A stretch of 64,000 nt of DNA from Pseudomonas lactis. GTDB lineage: Bacteria; Pseudomonadota; Gammaproteobacteria; Pseudomonadales; Pseudomonadaceae. Position 1 is the first letter of the stretch; each line of letters opens with the position of its first letter. Positions 46,550 to 56,687 of the stretch are shown one piece after another. A program made the position numbers and the translations under genes. A model generated the notes under the pieces. It had not been told where the DNA came from, did not search any database, and saw nothing but the letters and a program-made list of their open reading frames with translations. The stretch lies in the NCBI RefSeq assembly GCF_001439845.1, contig NZ_JYLO01000004.1, positions 310,001 through 374,000 of the forward strand, read 5' to 3'.

Positions 46550-47344
46550 ATGCGCCACCTGGACGGCAACTCCCACCCGCTTCGCGCGCCGCTGTTAATC
46601 TTGCTGGCCGGCCTGGCCTTGGCCGGTTGTTCCCCCAAGGACCACTCTCGCGCCACCGTCATCAATGGCGAACAGGGCAAGGCCGGGGCGCAACTGGCCT
46701 ATGAGCATGAATTGACCCTGGCCCTGCCCGGCGCTCTGCTCGCACCGCGTATGCAGGCCACTCGCGAGGCGTGTGAAACAGCGCGCTTTGGTGCCTGCAA
46801 TATCCTTGGCATTACCGAAGACGGCCAGGGTGGCCAAATCATCCTGCGGATCGCGCCCACGGGTGTGGAGCCGATGGTCGCCCTGGCGGCCGAAGGCGGT
46901 AAGCTCGGCCAGCGCATCACCACGGCCGAAGACCTGGCCGATGCCGTGGCGGATGTGCGCCGTCGCCAGGACCGCCTGCAAGCTCAGCAGCAACGCCTCG
47001 ATGAACTGGCCAAGCGCAAGGACATCACCGTCAGCGACCTGATCGTCCTGAGCAAAGAGCAAGCCGGCATTGAAAACGAGCTGCAGGAACTGGCTCAGGT
47101 TGCCGCCGGCCAGCAACGCCGCCTCGACACCAACCGCGTGACCTTGAACTTCCGCTCCTCGGACGGCGCCAACCAGGTGTCAAGGTTCACCCGGATGTTC
47201 AGCAACCTGGGAGACAACCTGGTGAACGGCACCGCAGACGCGCTGGAACGTGCCAGCTATGTGCTGCCCTTCGTGATCCTGGCGTTCCCGTTGGTGTGGT
47301 TGTGGGTGGGCTTGTGGCGCCGGTTCGTCAAGCGCCGCAGTTGA
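46550..47344 (+). CDS. DUF4349 lipoprotein
   Basis: A 264-residue membrane-associated protein of the DUF4349 family, function unknown. A lipobox (LAGLALAGCS, Cys near residue 27), a central coiled-coil (VRRRQDRLQAQQQRLDELAK; IENELQELAQVAAGQQRRLD) and a C-terminal TM (LPFVILAFPLVWLWVGLWRR) are clear. Its stop abuts the stop of the convergent DUF1615 gene with no base between. Confidence 0.88.
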   Translation: MRHLDGNSHPLRAPLLILLAGLALAGCSPKDHSRATVINGEQGKAGAQLAYEHELTLALPGALLAPRMQATREACETARFGACNILGITEDGQGGQIILRIAPTGVEPMVALAAEGGKLGQRITTAEDLADAVADVRRRQDRLQAQQQRLDELAKRKDITVSDLIVLSKEQAGIENELQELAQVAAGQQRRLDTNRVTLNFRSSDGANQVSRFTRMFSNLGDNLVNGTADALERASYVLPFVILAFPLVWLWVGLWRRFVKRRS

Positions 47345-48430
47345 TCAGCGCTTCAGGCAGCGCTGGTAGCGCTCATCCACGCGCTTGGCAAACCAGGCCG
47401 TGGTCAGGTTGCGGGTGATCTTCGGGCTCTTGAGCACAATACCCGGCAGGATCGCCCGTGGCAGCGGCTTGCCGGCCGCCTGGTCGGCCAGGCTGAAGAC
47501 GCGCTTGTACAAGGTGGTGTCCTCAAAATCCAACTGCTCGCCCTGCTCCAGTTGGCTGCGAATGCTCGGGTTGCGCATGTCCAGCTTCGCCCCCAGTGAA
47601 CGCACCGCCAGCTCGGTGGTGCCGGGCAGCAATGAGCCATAGCGGATCAAATCCCCATCCAGCGCCAGCTCTTTACCCGACACACGGCTGACAGCGGCCT
47701 GGAACGCGGCATTGCGGCTGGCGTACCAACCGGCGTTGAAGTCGGCAAAGCGGTACAGCGGCTGGTCGTAGCTCACCGGGTAACCGAGCAGATGGGCGAT
47801 GCCGAAGTACATGCCACCGCGACGGGTGAACACTTCGCGGCGAATCGTGCCGTCCACCGTGTAGGGATAACTCCGCGCCTGTTTCTGCGCAAAGTCGATA
47901 CTGACCTGCATGGGGCCTGCGGTGTGCACCGGGTTGAAGCCGCCAAACAGCGTATTGCCCAGGGGCACCATACTGATGAAGTCGTCGAAGATGCCGCTCA
48001 AATCCCTCTCCGTACGGGCGGCATTCAAACGGTCTGCGTAGGTTTTGCCGGTGGGCGAGCGCAGTTGCAAGGCGCTGCGCACCACGAATGCCGGCACATG
48101 CACCTTGCCGGCGCGGCGCAGGATTTCATCCTGAGCGATCTTGCCCATACCCGGCACCGGCGGGTCGACCTGATAGGTGGACTCTTGCTCGGTCACCGCC
48201 AATACCGCACAGATGTTTTCGTTGCTGGGGTAGATTTTCTGGGTGTCGAAGGCGGTATAGATGTCCTGGGCCCAACCGTTACGGTGCGCGACCTTGGCCG
48301 GCAGCAGGCGCACGATCTGCGCCTTCACCTCGGCTTCACTGCGCTCGGGCTGCTGAGGGCCACGGGAGGTGGAACAACCGGCCAATACCAGCAAAGGAAT
48401 AAGGCAGAGCAGCAGACGCGTTGAATACAT
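47345..48430 (-). CDS. DUF1615 lipoprotein
   Basis: A 361-residue exported lipoprotein (LLLCLIPLLVLAGCSTSR, lipobox LAGC) of the DUF1615 family. The middle contains LAVTEQESTYQVDPPVPGMG, which resembles the catalytic Glu region of lysozyme-like transglycosylases, so peptidoglycan binding or cleavage is possible but not shown. ATG at 48430. The downstream gap to the rhs gene is divergent. Confidence 0.88.
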   Translation of the reverse strand: MYSTRLLLCLIPLLVLAGCSTSRGPQQPERSEAEVKAQIVRLLPAKVAHRNGWAQDIYTAFDTQKIYPSNENICAVLAVTEQESTYQVDPPVPGMGKIAQDEILRRAGKVHVPAFVVRSALQLRSPTGKTYADRLNAARTERDLSGIFDDFISMVPLGNTLFGGFNPVHTAGPMQVSIDFAQKQARSYPYTVDGTIRREVFTRRGGMYFGIAHLLGYPVSYDQPLYRFADFNAGWYASRNAAFQAAVSRVSGKELALDGDLIRYGSLLPGTTELAVRSLGAKLDMRNPSIRSQLEQGEQLDFEDTTLYKRVFSLADQAAGKPLPRAILPGIVLKSPKITRNLTTAWFAKRVDERYQRCLKR

Positions 48431-51400
48431 GGGGCTTCCTTGGTTAACGACAGGCCGGGCAGTGCTGATATCGACAGGTAAGTCTAACCGGGGTTCGTCG
48501 GCATGCCGAACCCCGTGCCTGGCAGTAACTGAAACATCCCACACAACTGCCGGATAAGCTCTACTCCTCGCCTGCGCAAACCTCTGCAAAGTCCCTCGCC
48601 TGATCAAACAGTGCGAGGGAGTGCAGATGGTTTTTTCCGTGACGCGTGCGGTTGACGGGGCCGGCACTTGAACCCGGCCATTGGCAGGCTGGCGCTGACG
48701 CCAATGAACGCGGAAACGGTCGACGTTGAAGGCGTCTTCCGTGACTTTCGCGATTGCTTGAACACCTTTGACGAGTGGGCCGAAAGCTTTTGGAGCTTCT
48801 CGGCGCTGGACGTCGAACAGGTGTTCAAGGTTGGGGAGGACGTCGCGCTGGTCGCGCCGATCAATCGTTCCCTCTTGCCCAGCAGCACCGTCGCCACGTG
48901 CCAGGCCACAGGGACCTTGACCCTGGTGCATATGTTCCAGAGCACCAGGTTCGTGCCCATCGGCAACACGCCGGTGGTGGTGCAACGCGTTGATCCAAAC
49001 GGCGGCCCGCTGGGCGAGCCCATTCATAAGACCATCGGCCCCAGTGGCATCCTCGAAGTCACCGAGTGTGATCGCAACCAGCAATACCGGGTGAGTTTCT
49101 ACCCCAACGTTTCCCAGGATCACTTCAAGGCGCTGTATGCGTCCTACCAGTCGGTGATCGCCGCGCTGGAAGCCCGGCTGCGCAAAGAGTGGACCGACAC
49201 CTTCCAAGCCCAGTGGAAAAATTACATAGACGCCCGCCCGCTAGAGCGGCGCCGCCTGCTGGAAGCGGCTTTTGCCAGCGGGTTGGGCAAGGCGCTTTAC
49301 AGCCTTTGGGACAACATTGGCGAGCTGTCTGCGCTGCTGGCAGACCTCAAGCCCAACAGCGAAAAACTGCTGCACTACCTTTCGCAAACTGAGCTCGATG
49401 AACTGCTGACCCTGAGCAGTGACGCGATCGCCCAGGGCTTGTTGGTGCTCAGTGATGAGCCGCTGCTGTTTGTCTACCTGTCGGCGCTGGTCAGCTGGAT
49501 GCGCATGCTCCCGCCTACGGAGATGGCTGAACTGTGGGGTGAAATCACCGGTGAGGTGCTGATCAATCTGCTGCTGATTCGCGTGTTGGGTGCGATGGGC
49601 GTGGTGGTGCGATTGGGGGCTCGTGTGCTCAGTCACGTCAAATCCGGGCGGGCGCGGGCGTTGTTGGAATTGCTGGCCAAGCAGGTGGAGGGGCCTCGGC
49701 TGGAAACCCATGTGGAGGTCGCCAAGCCGGTGTTGCTGAGCAGTGCGGCGACGCCGGTCAAGGCAGTGCCGGCTGCGCCGTTGAAGGCGGGCGATACGCT
49801 GGTTTCGAATTCGGTGCCGATGGTGCGCGGCAAGACCCAGCGCACGACGTTGGTTCGTCAGGAGCCTGTCGATGATGTGCCGGCTGTGGCTTCAAATCCC
49901 AAAGGGGATGCGGCGGCACCAGCGGACAAGACCGTTACCCACGGTTGCCCGGTGTCGATGGTTACCGGCGAGGAATTGCTCACCCTCACCGATGGCGCGC
50001 TGGATGGGATTTTGCCGTTTGAGTGGACGCGGCTGTACCGCACCAGTGCGGTTGAAGTCGATTGTGGGTTGGGGTTTGGCTGGAGTCATGCGCTGGCTCA
50101 TCGGCTGGTGGTGTCGGGCGATTTGGTGGTGTGGACTGACCATGAGAACCGCTCGACTACCCTGCCCTTGCCTACAGCGGCTCGACCCGCGATCACCAAT
50201 AGTCTGGCAGAAGCGGCGATCTATTTGGGAGCCTCGCCTGATGAACTGGTGCTGGCCCAGGCGTCGCGTTTCTACCACTTTCGCGACGGTGTGCTGACAA
50301 CCATCAGCGATGCGTGTGACAACCGGCTGCGCCTTTGCCGGGATCGTTCTGGGCGGATTGAGCGGCTGGATAACGGCGCCGGTCGTTCGTTGCTGCTGCG
50401 TTATGAGTTGGGTCGCATCGTCGCGGTGGACTATCAGGTGCATCGCGCCAAAGGGCGTGAGCCCTACGTGTGGGTCACCGAGCAAAACGTTGTTTCCTAC
50501 GCCTATGACGAAGATGGACGACTGGTTTGCGCGACCAACGCTGTCGGGGAAAGCGAGCGTTATCGCTACGACGATCAGCACGTCATTCTTGAACGCCAAC
50601 TGGCCGGTGGCGCGAGTTTCTTTTGGGAATGGGAGCGCGCTGGCAAGGCGGCGCGCTGCGTCCGGCATTGGGCGAGCTTTTCGCAAATGGACACGCGCTA
50701 TGCCTGGGGGGATGACGGGCGCGTCACGGTGCATAACGCCGATGGTAGCCAGGAGGTGTATGTCCATGACCAGCGGGCGCGGCTGGTGCAGAGGATTGAT
50801 CCGGACGGCGCCACGCACTTTAAATCCTACGACAACCAGGGGCGGCTGACCGTCGAGCAAGATCCGATGGGCGCGGTGACGGCCTATCAGTATGACGACG
50901 CCGGACGCCTGGTCGCGCTGTTTCCGGGGGATGATGAGCCAACGTCCTACGAGCATGACAACGATTTTGTACGGGTTGTTCGGCGTGGGGAGGCGGTCTG
51001 GAAATATGAGCGTAATGAGCAAGGCGATGTTACGCGTAGGACCGATCCCGATGGAGAGGCTACTGACTACAGCTACAACAAACAGGGGCAACTGACTGGA
51101 GTTTGGTATCCCGACAGCAGTTGTCATCGGTTGGTGTGGAACGAGCGGGGGCAGTTGCTTGAGGAGCAATTGCCCAATGGTGGGATCAAGCGTTATCGCT
51201 ATGACGACCTCGGAAGGCAAATCGCCCGTGAGGATGAGCACGGCGCGCAAACAGTCTATGAATGGGACAGCGTCGGTAGGCTGATTCGCCTCGTCTTGCC
51301 AGGCGGCGCCACACGCGAATTCAGCTACAACCCCTACGGCAAAATCATCGCCGAACGCGACGAACTCGGCCACGTCACCCGCTACGAATACGAAGGTGGC

Positions 51401-51488
51401 CTGCACCTGATCAGCCGCCGCCTCAACGCCGACGGCACCCAGGTCAAATACCGCTACGACAACACCCGACTGCTGCTCACCGAGATCG

Positions 51489-51491
51489 AAA
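51489..51491. other. One-base deletion site in rhs
   Basis: A run of three A where four keep the frame. Upstream frame ends in ETKPEKPTNSTTTPTA and a stop; the -1 frame continues perfect YD-repeat sequence. It is either a real mutation or an assembly error in a homopolymer. Confidence 0.85.
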
Positions 51492-52949
51492 CGAAGCCGG
51501 AGAAACCTACCAACTCGACTACCACCCCAACGGCCTGATCCGCCAGGAAACCGGCTTCGACGGCCAGCGCACCGCCTACGCCTACGACCTCAACGGCCAC
51601 CTGCTGGAAAAGACCGAATACGGCGACGATGGCAGTCAGCTAATCACCCGTTACGAGCGCGACCACGCCGGGCGCCTCGTACGAAAAACCCTGCCCGATG
51701 CCAGCGTTGTCGACTATGCCTACGACCGCCAAGGCAACCTCCTCAGCGTCGAGGACGGCCACTGGGCGTTGGCCTACGAATACGACCGCCAAAACCGCCT
51801 CACCGCCGAACACCAAGGCTGGGGCACCCTGCGCTACCGCTACGACGCCTGCGGCCAGCTTCAACACCTGTGCCTGCCAGACAACAACCGCCTCACCTTC
51901 AACCACGACAAAGGCGGCCACCTCGCCACCGTCGAACTCAACGGTGAAGTGCTCACCTCACATCTGTTCAAGAACGGCCGCGAACATCAGCGCCAGCAAG
52001 GCCCACTGCTCAGCCACTACCACTACGACGACCAACACCGCCTGCACGCCCACGCGGTAACGCAGCAACAAAACCACCTCTACCAGCGCCAATACGACTA
52101 CGACAAAGCCGGCAACCTCGCCCGCCTGCTCGACACCCGCAAAGGCGAACACCTTTACCACTACGACCCCCTCGCCCGCCTGACCCGCGCCGACCACTCC
52201 CAAGACGTGCAGGAACGCTTCGGCCACAACCCCGCCGGCAACCTGCTGATGCAAGACCGCCCCGGCCCGGACATCGTCGCGGCCAACCGCCTGATGATCC
52301 AAGGCGACCGCCACTACGACTACGACGCCTTCGGCAACTTGATTCGTGAGCGGCGCAGCAAAGGCCAGCTACTCATCACCGAATATCGCTACGACTGCCA
52401 GCATCGGTTAATCAACATCACAAAGCCGAACGGCAAAACCGCAAGCTATCGCTATGACCCGTTTGGGCGGCGCATCAGCAAAACCGCGGACGACAAAACC
52501 ACAGAGTTTTTCTGGCAAGGCGACAAGCTGATAGCCGAGCACCATGCAGAGCGCCATCGCAGTTACCTCTACGAACCCGACAGCTTCCGACCACTGGCGC
52601 TACTGGAAGGCTTCGGCCCACACGCCACAACGCCCTACCACTACCAACTCGACCACCTCGGCACCCCACAGGAACTGACCAGCCCCGACGGCGAAATCGT
52701 CTGGTCCGCCCACTACCGCGCCTACGGCCAGATCGCCCGGCTCGACGTAGGCAAAATCGACAATCCACTGCGCTTTCAAGGGCAGTATTTCGATGCGGAA
52801 AGCGGCCTGCACTACAACCGCCATCGCTACTACAATCCGGATATTGGTCGCTACCTGACACCGGACCCGGTGAAGTTGGCGGGGGGGATCAATGGGTACC
52901 GGTATGTGCCCAATCCGACAGGTTGGGTAGACCCGCTGGGACTAAGTTG

Positions 52950-53385
52950 TAAGATTGGAGTATGCCCTGGCTCAAAATTCGATTTAGTCCACACAAAAAA
53001 ATTATCCAACGGCGTACTAGTTGCACACGAAAAATCTGGTGGGCACTTAATCAAAAAACATATAGGACAGACAGATATTCAGTTAGCTGAAAGGCTTGAA
53101 TGGGAACCGAATATACCAGCAGCGTCCACATTCAAAACTTTAGAGGAAGCAGAAGCGCTCGTTACTGAAAGCTTATCCACACATCATCACGAAATATCCA
53201 AATTTCTCAAAGGAAAAAAAGACAAGCATATCATTAGAGAACACTCGAGCAGCCCTGTGGGATTGAGCGTTATAAGAGGTAGCACAGAGTCAGTCCCCGT
53301 ATATAAATTTATTCTGGTTTTAATAAAAAAACCAAAAATGCCAAATGGCTACCTTTTACTTACAGGATACCCAATAGAAAAATGA
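52950..53385 (+). other. RNase A-like toxin domain at the Rhs C-terminus
   Basis: After the VDPLGL processing motif the sequence becomes AT-rich and encodes about 140 residues resembling the bacterial CdiA-CT RNase A fold: SGGHLIKKHIGQTDIQLAER, AASTFKTLEEAEALVTESL, a central basic HIIREHSSS and a C-terminal GYLLLTGYPIEK. The paired His residues and the order of elements fit that family, which cleaves RNA in target cells. Family assignment is from memory of the pattern. Confidence 0.7.
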
Positions 53386-53690
53386 ACATACCATTAACTG
53401 AGCTTCAGCAATTTTTTGGCGCCTACTTTAATCAAGACTGGGTAGAGGATCACGCCTGCGCCGACGACGTCATTGATAGTTTTCTAATGGACTCGTCCAC
53501 AGACGTGATCTGCACCGTAAGGAATGAGATTCTAGAATTGATTGACTCCTACACAAACGAATCAGAGTTCCAAGAAAACTTGCTGCACAAACAGTACTGT
53601 TTCTATTACTACCCAAATGAATGGGCATCAGGGCCGTTATGGCTCCACCATATAGTGGAAAAATTCGACACGCATTTACTTAAAAAATAA
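53382..53690 (+). CDS. CdiI-type immunity protein
   Basis: A 102-residue acidic protein (MNIPLTELQQFFGAYFNQDW) with the FFGAYFNQDW motif of the CdiI_2 immunity family, which neutralises cognate contact-dependent toxins by binding. Its ATG overlaps the toxin stop by four bases (ATGA), the usual coupling of toxin and immunity, and its GC content is low like that of the toxin domain, pointing to joint transfer. It stays intact although the rhs gene is frameshifted. Confidence 0.82.
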   Translation: MNIPLTELQQFFGAYFNQDWVEDHACADDVIDSFLMDSSTDVICTVRNEILELIDSYTNESEFQENLLHKQYCFYYYPNEWASGPLWLHHIVEKFDTHLLKK

Positions 53691-53756
53691 AATCCATCAG
53701 TACGCCGATCTCATTCAGCTACATCGATGTAACCAGCTACGGGGGCTGCTAGGCAG

Positions 53757-53788
53757 CCCCACGCGAGCAAGCTCGCTCGCCACAGGTT
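53757..53788. repeat. REP-like palindrome after immunity gene
   Basis: CCCCACGCGAGCAAGCTCGC followed by TCGCCACAGG, a hybrid of the GGCGAGGGAGCTTGCTCCC and GAGCGAGCTTGCTCGC families; an upstream GGGGCTGCTAGGCAGCCCC hairpin precedes it. Confidence 0.65.
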
Positions 53789-53799
53789 CAGCGACGCCC

Positions 53800-54774
53800 T
53801 TAAATCCCCGCCAACGCCAAATCCATCGCAAAATACGTAAATATCAAATCCGCCCCCGCCCGCTTGATCGACCCCAACGTCTCGCGCACCACCCGGTCCT
53901 CATCAATCGCCCCAGCCTGTGCGCCGAACTTGATCATCGCGTACTCACCGCTCACCTGGTACGCCGCCACCGGCAGGCGCGAGGCTTCGCGGATGTCGCG
54001 GATGATGTCGAGGTAGGCCCCGGCTGGCTTGACCATCAGCGCGTCGGCGCCTTCCTGTTCGTCCAGCAGCGATTCGCGCACGGCTTCGCGGCGGTTCATC
54101 GGGTTCATCTGGTAGCTTTTGCGGTCGCCCTTGAGCGCGCTGCCGCCGGCTTCGCGGAAGGGGCCGTAGAGGGCCGAGGCGAATTTGGTGGAGTAGGCCA
54201 TGATCGGGATGTGGGTGAAGCCGGCGTCATCCAGGGCGCGGCGGATGGCCTGGACCTGGCCGTCCATCGCGGCGGACGGAGCGATCACGTCGGCGCCAGC
54301 GCGGGCGGCGGCCACGGCTTGTTTGCCGAGGTTGACCAGGGTCGCGTCGTTGTCGACATGGGCGCCGTGCATCACGCCGCAGTGGCCGTGGTCGGTGTAT
54401 TCGCAGAAACAGGTGTCGGACATCACGATCATTTCCGGCACGGCGTCCTTGATGATCGAGGACATGCGCGAAACCAGGCCACGTTCTTTCCAGGTGTCGC
54501 TGCCGCTGGCGTCGAGGTGGTGGGACACGCCGAAGGTCATCACCGACTTGATGCCGGCGCGAGCGTAACGCTCGATCTCACCGGCGAGTTTTTTCTCAGG
54601 AATGCGCAACACACCCGGCATGCTGGTGATGGGCACGAAATCGTCGATTTCTTCTTCGACAAAAATCGGCAATACCAGGTCGTTGAGGGTGAACTCGCTT
54701 TCCTGGAACAGGCCACGCAGCTCCGGGGAGCGGCGCAGGCGACGTGGGCGGGCTTGGGGAAACTGGCTGGTCAT
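53800..54774 (-). CDS. hemB: Delta-aminolevulinic acid dehydratase (porphobilinogen synthase), zinc type
   Basis: Condenses two 5-aminolevulinate molecules to porphobilinogen in heme synthesis. The 324-residue protein carries the Cys-rich zinc site [15 protein letters not shown] (three Cys), rather than the Asp-rich Mg-type sequence DxALDPFTxHGxDG typical of the main Pseudomonas HemB. Active-site lysines are in [18 protein letters not shown] and [18 protein letters not shown]. If the genome also encodes the Mg-type enzyme, this is a second paralogue. It follows the rhs/immunity locus convergently. Confidence 0.94.
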   Translation of the reverse strand: MTSQFPQARPRRLRRSPELRGLFQESEFTLNDLVLPIFVEEEIDDFVPITSMPGVLRIPEKKLAGEIERYARAGIKSVMTFGVSHHLDASGSDTWKERGLVSRMSSIIKDAVPEMIVMSDTCFCEYTDHGHCGVMHGAHVDNDATLVNLGKQAVAAARAGADVIAPSAAMDGQVQAIRRALDDAGFTHIPIMAYSTKFASALYGPFREAGGSALKGDRKSYQMNPMNRREAVRESLLDEQEGADALMVKPAGAYLDIIRDIREASRLPVAAYQVSGEYAMIKFGAQAGAIDEDRVVRETLGSIKRAGADLIFTYFAMDLALAGI

Positions 54775-54890
54775 GGCAATCCTGAAAAATGGCTGAACAC
54801 TTTGGGGCGAAAGCTTATGCCCCCAAGTCCTGGCAACACAAACGCCGAGGGGCCAATAGTGTATTGCCAGGCGCGTAACAATTCATTGAT

Positions 54891-55733
54891 CTACAGCTGT
54901 AGACGCCCTTCGATGCACAACGCCACGGCGCCGCCCACCCAGATTTCATCGCCCTGGCGCTCGATATGAATACGCCCCGCTCGCCCAATCGCCGTGCCTT
55001 GGCTGACCACGTAACGGCTGGGCGCCAGGCCCTCGGCGAGCAGCCATTGGGCCACGCCGGCATTCAAGCTGCCGGTGGCCGGGTCTTCGGCGGCGCCATC
55101 GCCAGCGACAAAAGCGCGCACTTCAAAGTGCGCGTCCACCGCATCACGCGTCGGATCACAGGGGGCGATCACCCCTACGGCCAGACCCAGCAGTTGCGCA
55201 TAGTCCGGTTGCAACGCAAGCACCGCGTCACGATCAGCCAGCATCACCGCCAGCCAACCCGCACCATTGTCGACCCACTGGCTGCGCACAATCGCCTCGG
55301 GCGCCAGCTTCAAAGCCAGGCGCACGCGCTCCAGCAACGGCGCCTCCACGGGCCCTGCACGCAACAATGGCGGCGCGATAAACGCCAGTTGGTCACCCTG
55401 GCGACGAATACGCACCAAGCCGATTTCGCACTCCTGGATAATCTCCTCCCCACGTGGCACGCCGCCAGCCTGCAACCAGGCGTGGCAACTGCCCAAGGTC
55501 GGATGCCCGGCGAACGGCAGCTCTTTGAGGGTGGTGAAGATTCTTACCCGATAGTCAGCACGTGGGTCGCGCGGCGTCAGTAAAAACGTGGTTTCGCTGA
55601 GGTTGGTCCAATTGGCAAAGTCCGCCATCTGCTGGTCGGTGAAGCTATCGGCCCCCAGCACCACGGCCAAGGGGTTGCCTTTGAGCGGCACGCTGCTGAA
55701 TACATCCAGTTGTTGAAAATCGAAAGTCGACAT
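54891..55733 (-). CDS. PhzF-family isomerase-like protein
   Basis: A 280-residue protein of the PhzF fold (diaminopimelate-epimerase-like). FQQLDVFSSVPLKGNPLAVV, ANWTNLSETTFLLTP, LKELPFAGHPTLGSCHAWLQ and DPATGSLNAGVAQWL are family hallmarks; the conserved catalytic Glu is in LSETTFLLTP. Most genomic PhzF homologues outside phenazine clusters have unknown substrates, and no phenazine genes are near. Located 3 bp before a GST gene on the same strand; the GST comes first in the operon. Confidence 0.92.
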   Translation of the reverse strand: MSTFDFQQLDVFSSVPLKGNPLAVVLGADSFTDQQMADFANWTNLSETTFLLTPRDPRADYRVRIFTTLKELPFAGHPTLGSCHAWLQAGGVPRGEEIIQECEIGLVRIRRQGDQLAFIAPPLLRAGPVEAPLLERVRLALKLAPEAIVRSQWVDNGAGWLAVMLADRDAVLALQPDYAQLLGLAVGVIAPCDPTRDAVDAHFEVRAFVAGDGAAEDPATGSLNAGVAQWLLAEGLAPSRYVVSQGTAIGRAGRIHIERQGDEIWVGGAVALCIEGRLQL

Positions 55734-55736
55734 GCT

Positions 55737-56435
55737 TCAGCTCGGAATGTTCAGGCCACGGATCACCGCAGGACGTGCGACAAAGCCGTCCAACGCGCGC
55801 AGTACGTTAGGGAAATCGGTGATGCCTACCAGATCACCGGACTCGTAGAACCCAATCAAGTTGCGAACCCACGGAAAGGTCGCAATGTCGGCGATGCTGT
55901 ACTCGTCGCCCATGATCCAGGTGCGGCCCAACAGACGCTTTTCGAGCACGCCCAGCAAGCGCCGCGATTCGGCGGCGTAGCGATCACGCGGGCGCTTGTC
56001 CTCATACGCCTTGCCGGCGAATTTGTTGAAGAACCCCAGTTGGCCAAACATCGGGCCAATGCCGCCCATCTGGAACATCAACCATTGCAGGGTTTCATAG
56101 CGGGTGGCCGGGTCTTCGGAGAGCAACTGGCTGGTCTTTTCCGCCAGGTAAACGAGGATCGCGCCGGATTCGAACAGTGCCAGCGGCTGCCCGCTCGGGC
56201 CGTTGGGGTCGATAATCGCAGGGATCTTGTTGTTGGGGTTCAGGGACAGGAACTCGGGAGACAATTGGTCCTGGGTGTCGAAGCTGACCTTGTGCGCCTC
56301 GTAAGGCAGGCCCAGTTCTTCGAGCATGATCGACACCTTGACGCCGTTGGGCGTGGGTAGCGAATACAGCTGCAGGCGTTCTGGGTGCTGGGCGGGCCAT
56401 TTGCTGTTGATCGGGAAAGCGGCGAGTGCGTTCAT
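55737..56435 (-). CDS. Glutathione S-transferase (YfcG/Ure2p-like)
   Basis: A 232-residue GST: N-terminal thioredoxin-like domain (LQLYSLPTPNGVKVSIMLEE; NPNNKIPAIIDPNGPSGQPL; LFESGAILVYLAEKTSQLL) and the all-helical C-terminal domain (QMGGIGPMFGQLGFFNKFAG; YSIADIATFPWVRNLIGF). The LFESGAILVYLAEK pattern and Asn-rich entry (TPNG) suggest the Nu-class disulfide reductase type such as YfcG. First gene of a two-gene operon with PhzF-like protein. Confidence 0.92.
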   Translation of the reverse strand: MNALAAFPINSKWPAQHPERLQLYSLPTPNGVKVSIMLEELGLPYEAHKVSFDTQDQLSPEFLSLNPNNKIPAIIDPNGPSGQPLALFESGAILVYLAEKTSQLLSEDPATRYETLQWLMFQMGGIGPMFGQLGFFNKFAGKAYEDKRPRDRYAAESRRLLGVLEKRLLGRTWIMGDEYSIADIATFPWVRNLIGFYESGDLVGITDFPNVLRALDGFVARPAVIRGLNIPS

Positions 56436-56687
56436 CGAGAACCCCCTGGACGGAAAGTCCCCATGATAGTCATCTGCCTGCCGTCGTGCATGGGTCATCG
56501 TTGCGCAACATTTGCCGGCTAGAATCCCGCGTGGGCGAACCAAAGCGCCCGAATGCACTCTTAAAGAGCGCCCGAAGAATGAAAGGAGGCGCTTTGCTCT
56601 ATCGACAGGGAACACCGCAGGACGCTGATGCGTCACTGGGGCCGGGCTTGTCCGCCTTAACCCGACGCACGAAGACTCGAACCTATC

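Larger units (their letters stand above)
48668..53385 (+). pseudogene. Frameshifted Rhs toxin gene (DUF6531/RHS repeats, RNase A-like C-terminus)
   Basis: A polymorphic toxin of about 1,570 residues in two frames. Part one (48668 or ATG 48704 to 51538) has a helical N-terminal region, the DUF6531-type segment THGCPVSMVTGEELLTLTDG and many YD repeats (DGRVTVHNADGSQEVYVHD). Part two is open from about 51493 (first ATG 51769) to 53385 and has more YD repeats and the RHS core (HLGTPQELTSPDGEIVWSAH; FDAESGLHYNRHRYYNPDIG; WVDPLGL cleavage site), then the toxin. Adding one A to GAAACGAAG at 51489-51491 restores continuity (EIENEAGETYQLDYHPNG). A well-placed GAGGGAG before ATG 48627 suggests the true start lies there, which would require another missing base at 48668. 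Confidence 0.88.

Noticed and set aside
47345..49207. 620-codon minus-strand frame extending the DUF1615 gene upstream
   Set aside because: Only the part from ATG 48430 has the lipoprotein signal and family sequence; the rest is antisense to rhs.
54211..54969. 252-codon plus-strand frame opposite hemB
   Set aside because: Shadow of hemB; no family features.
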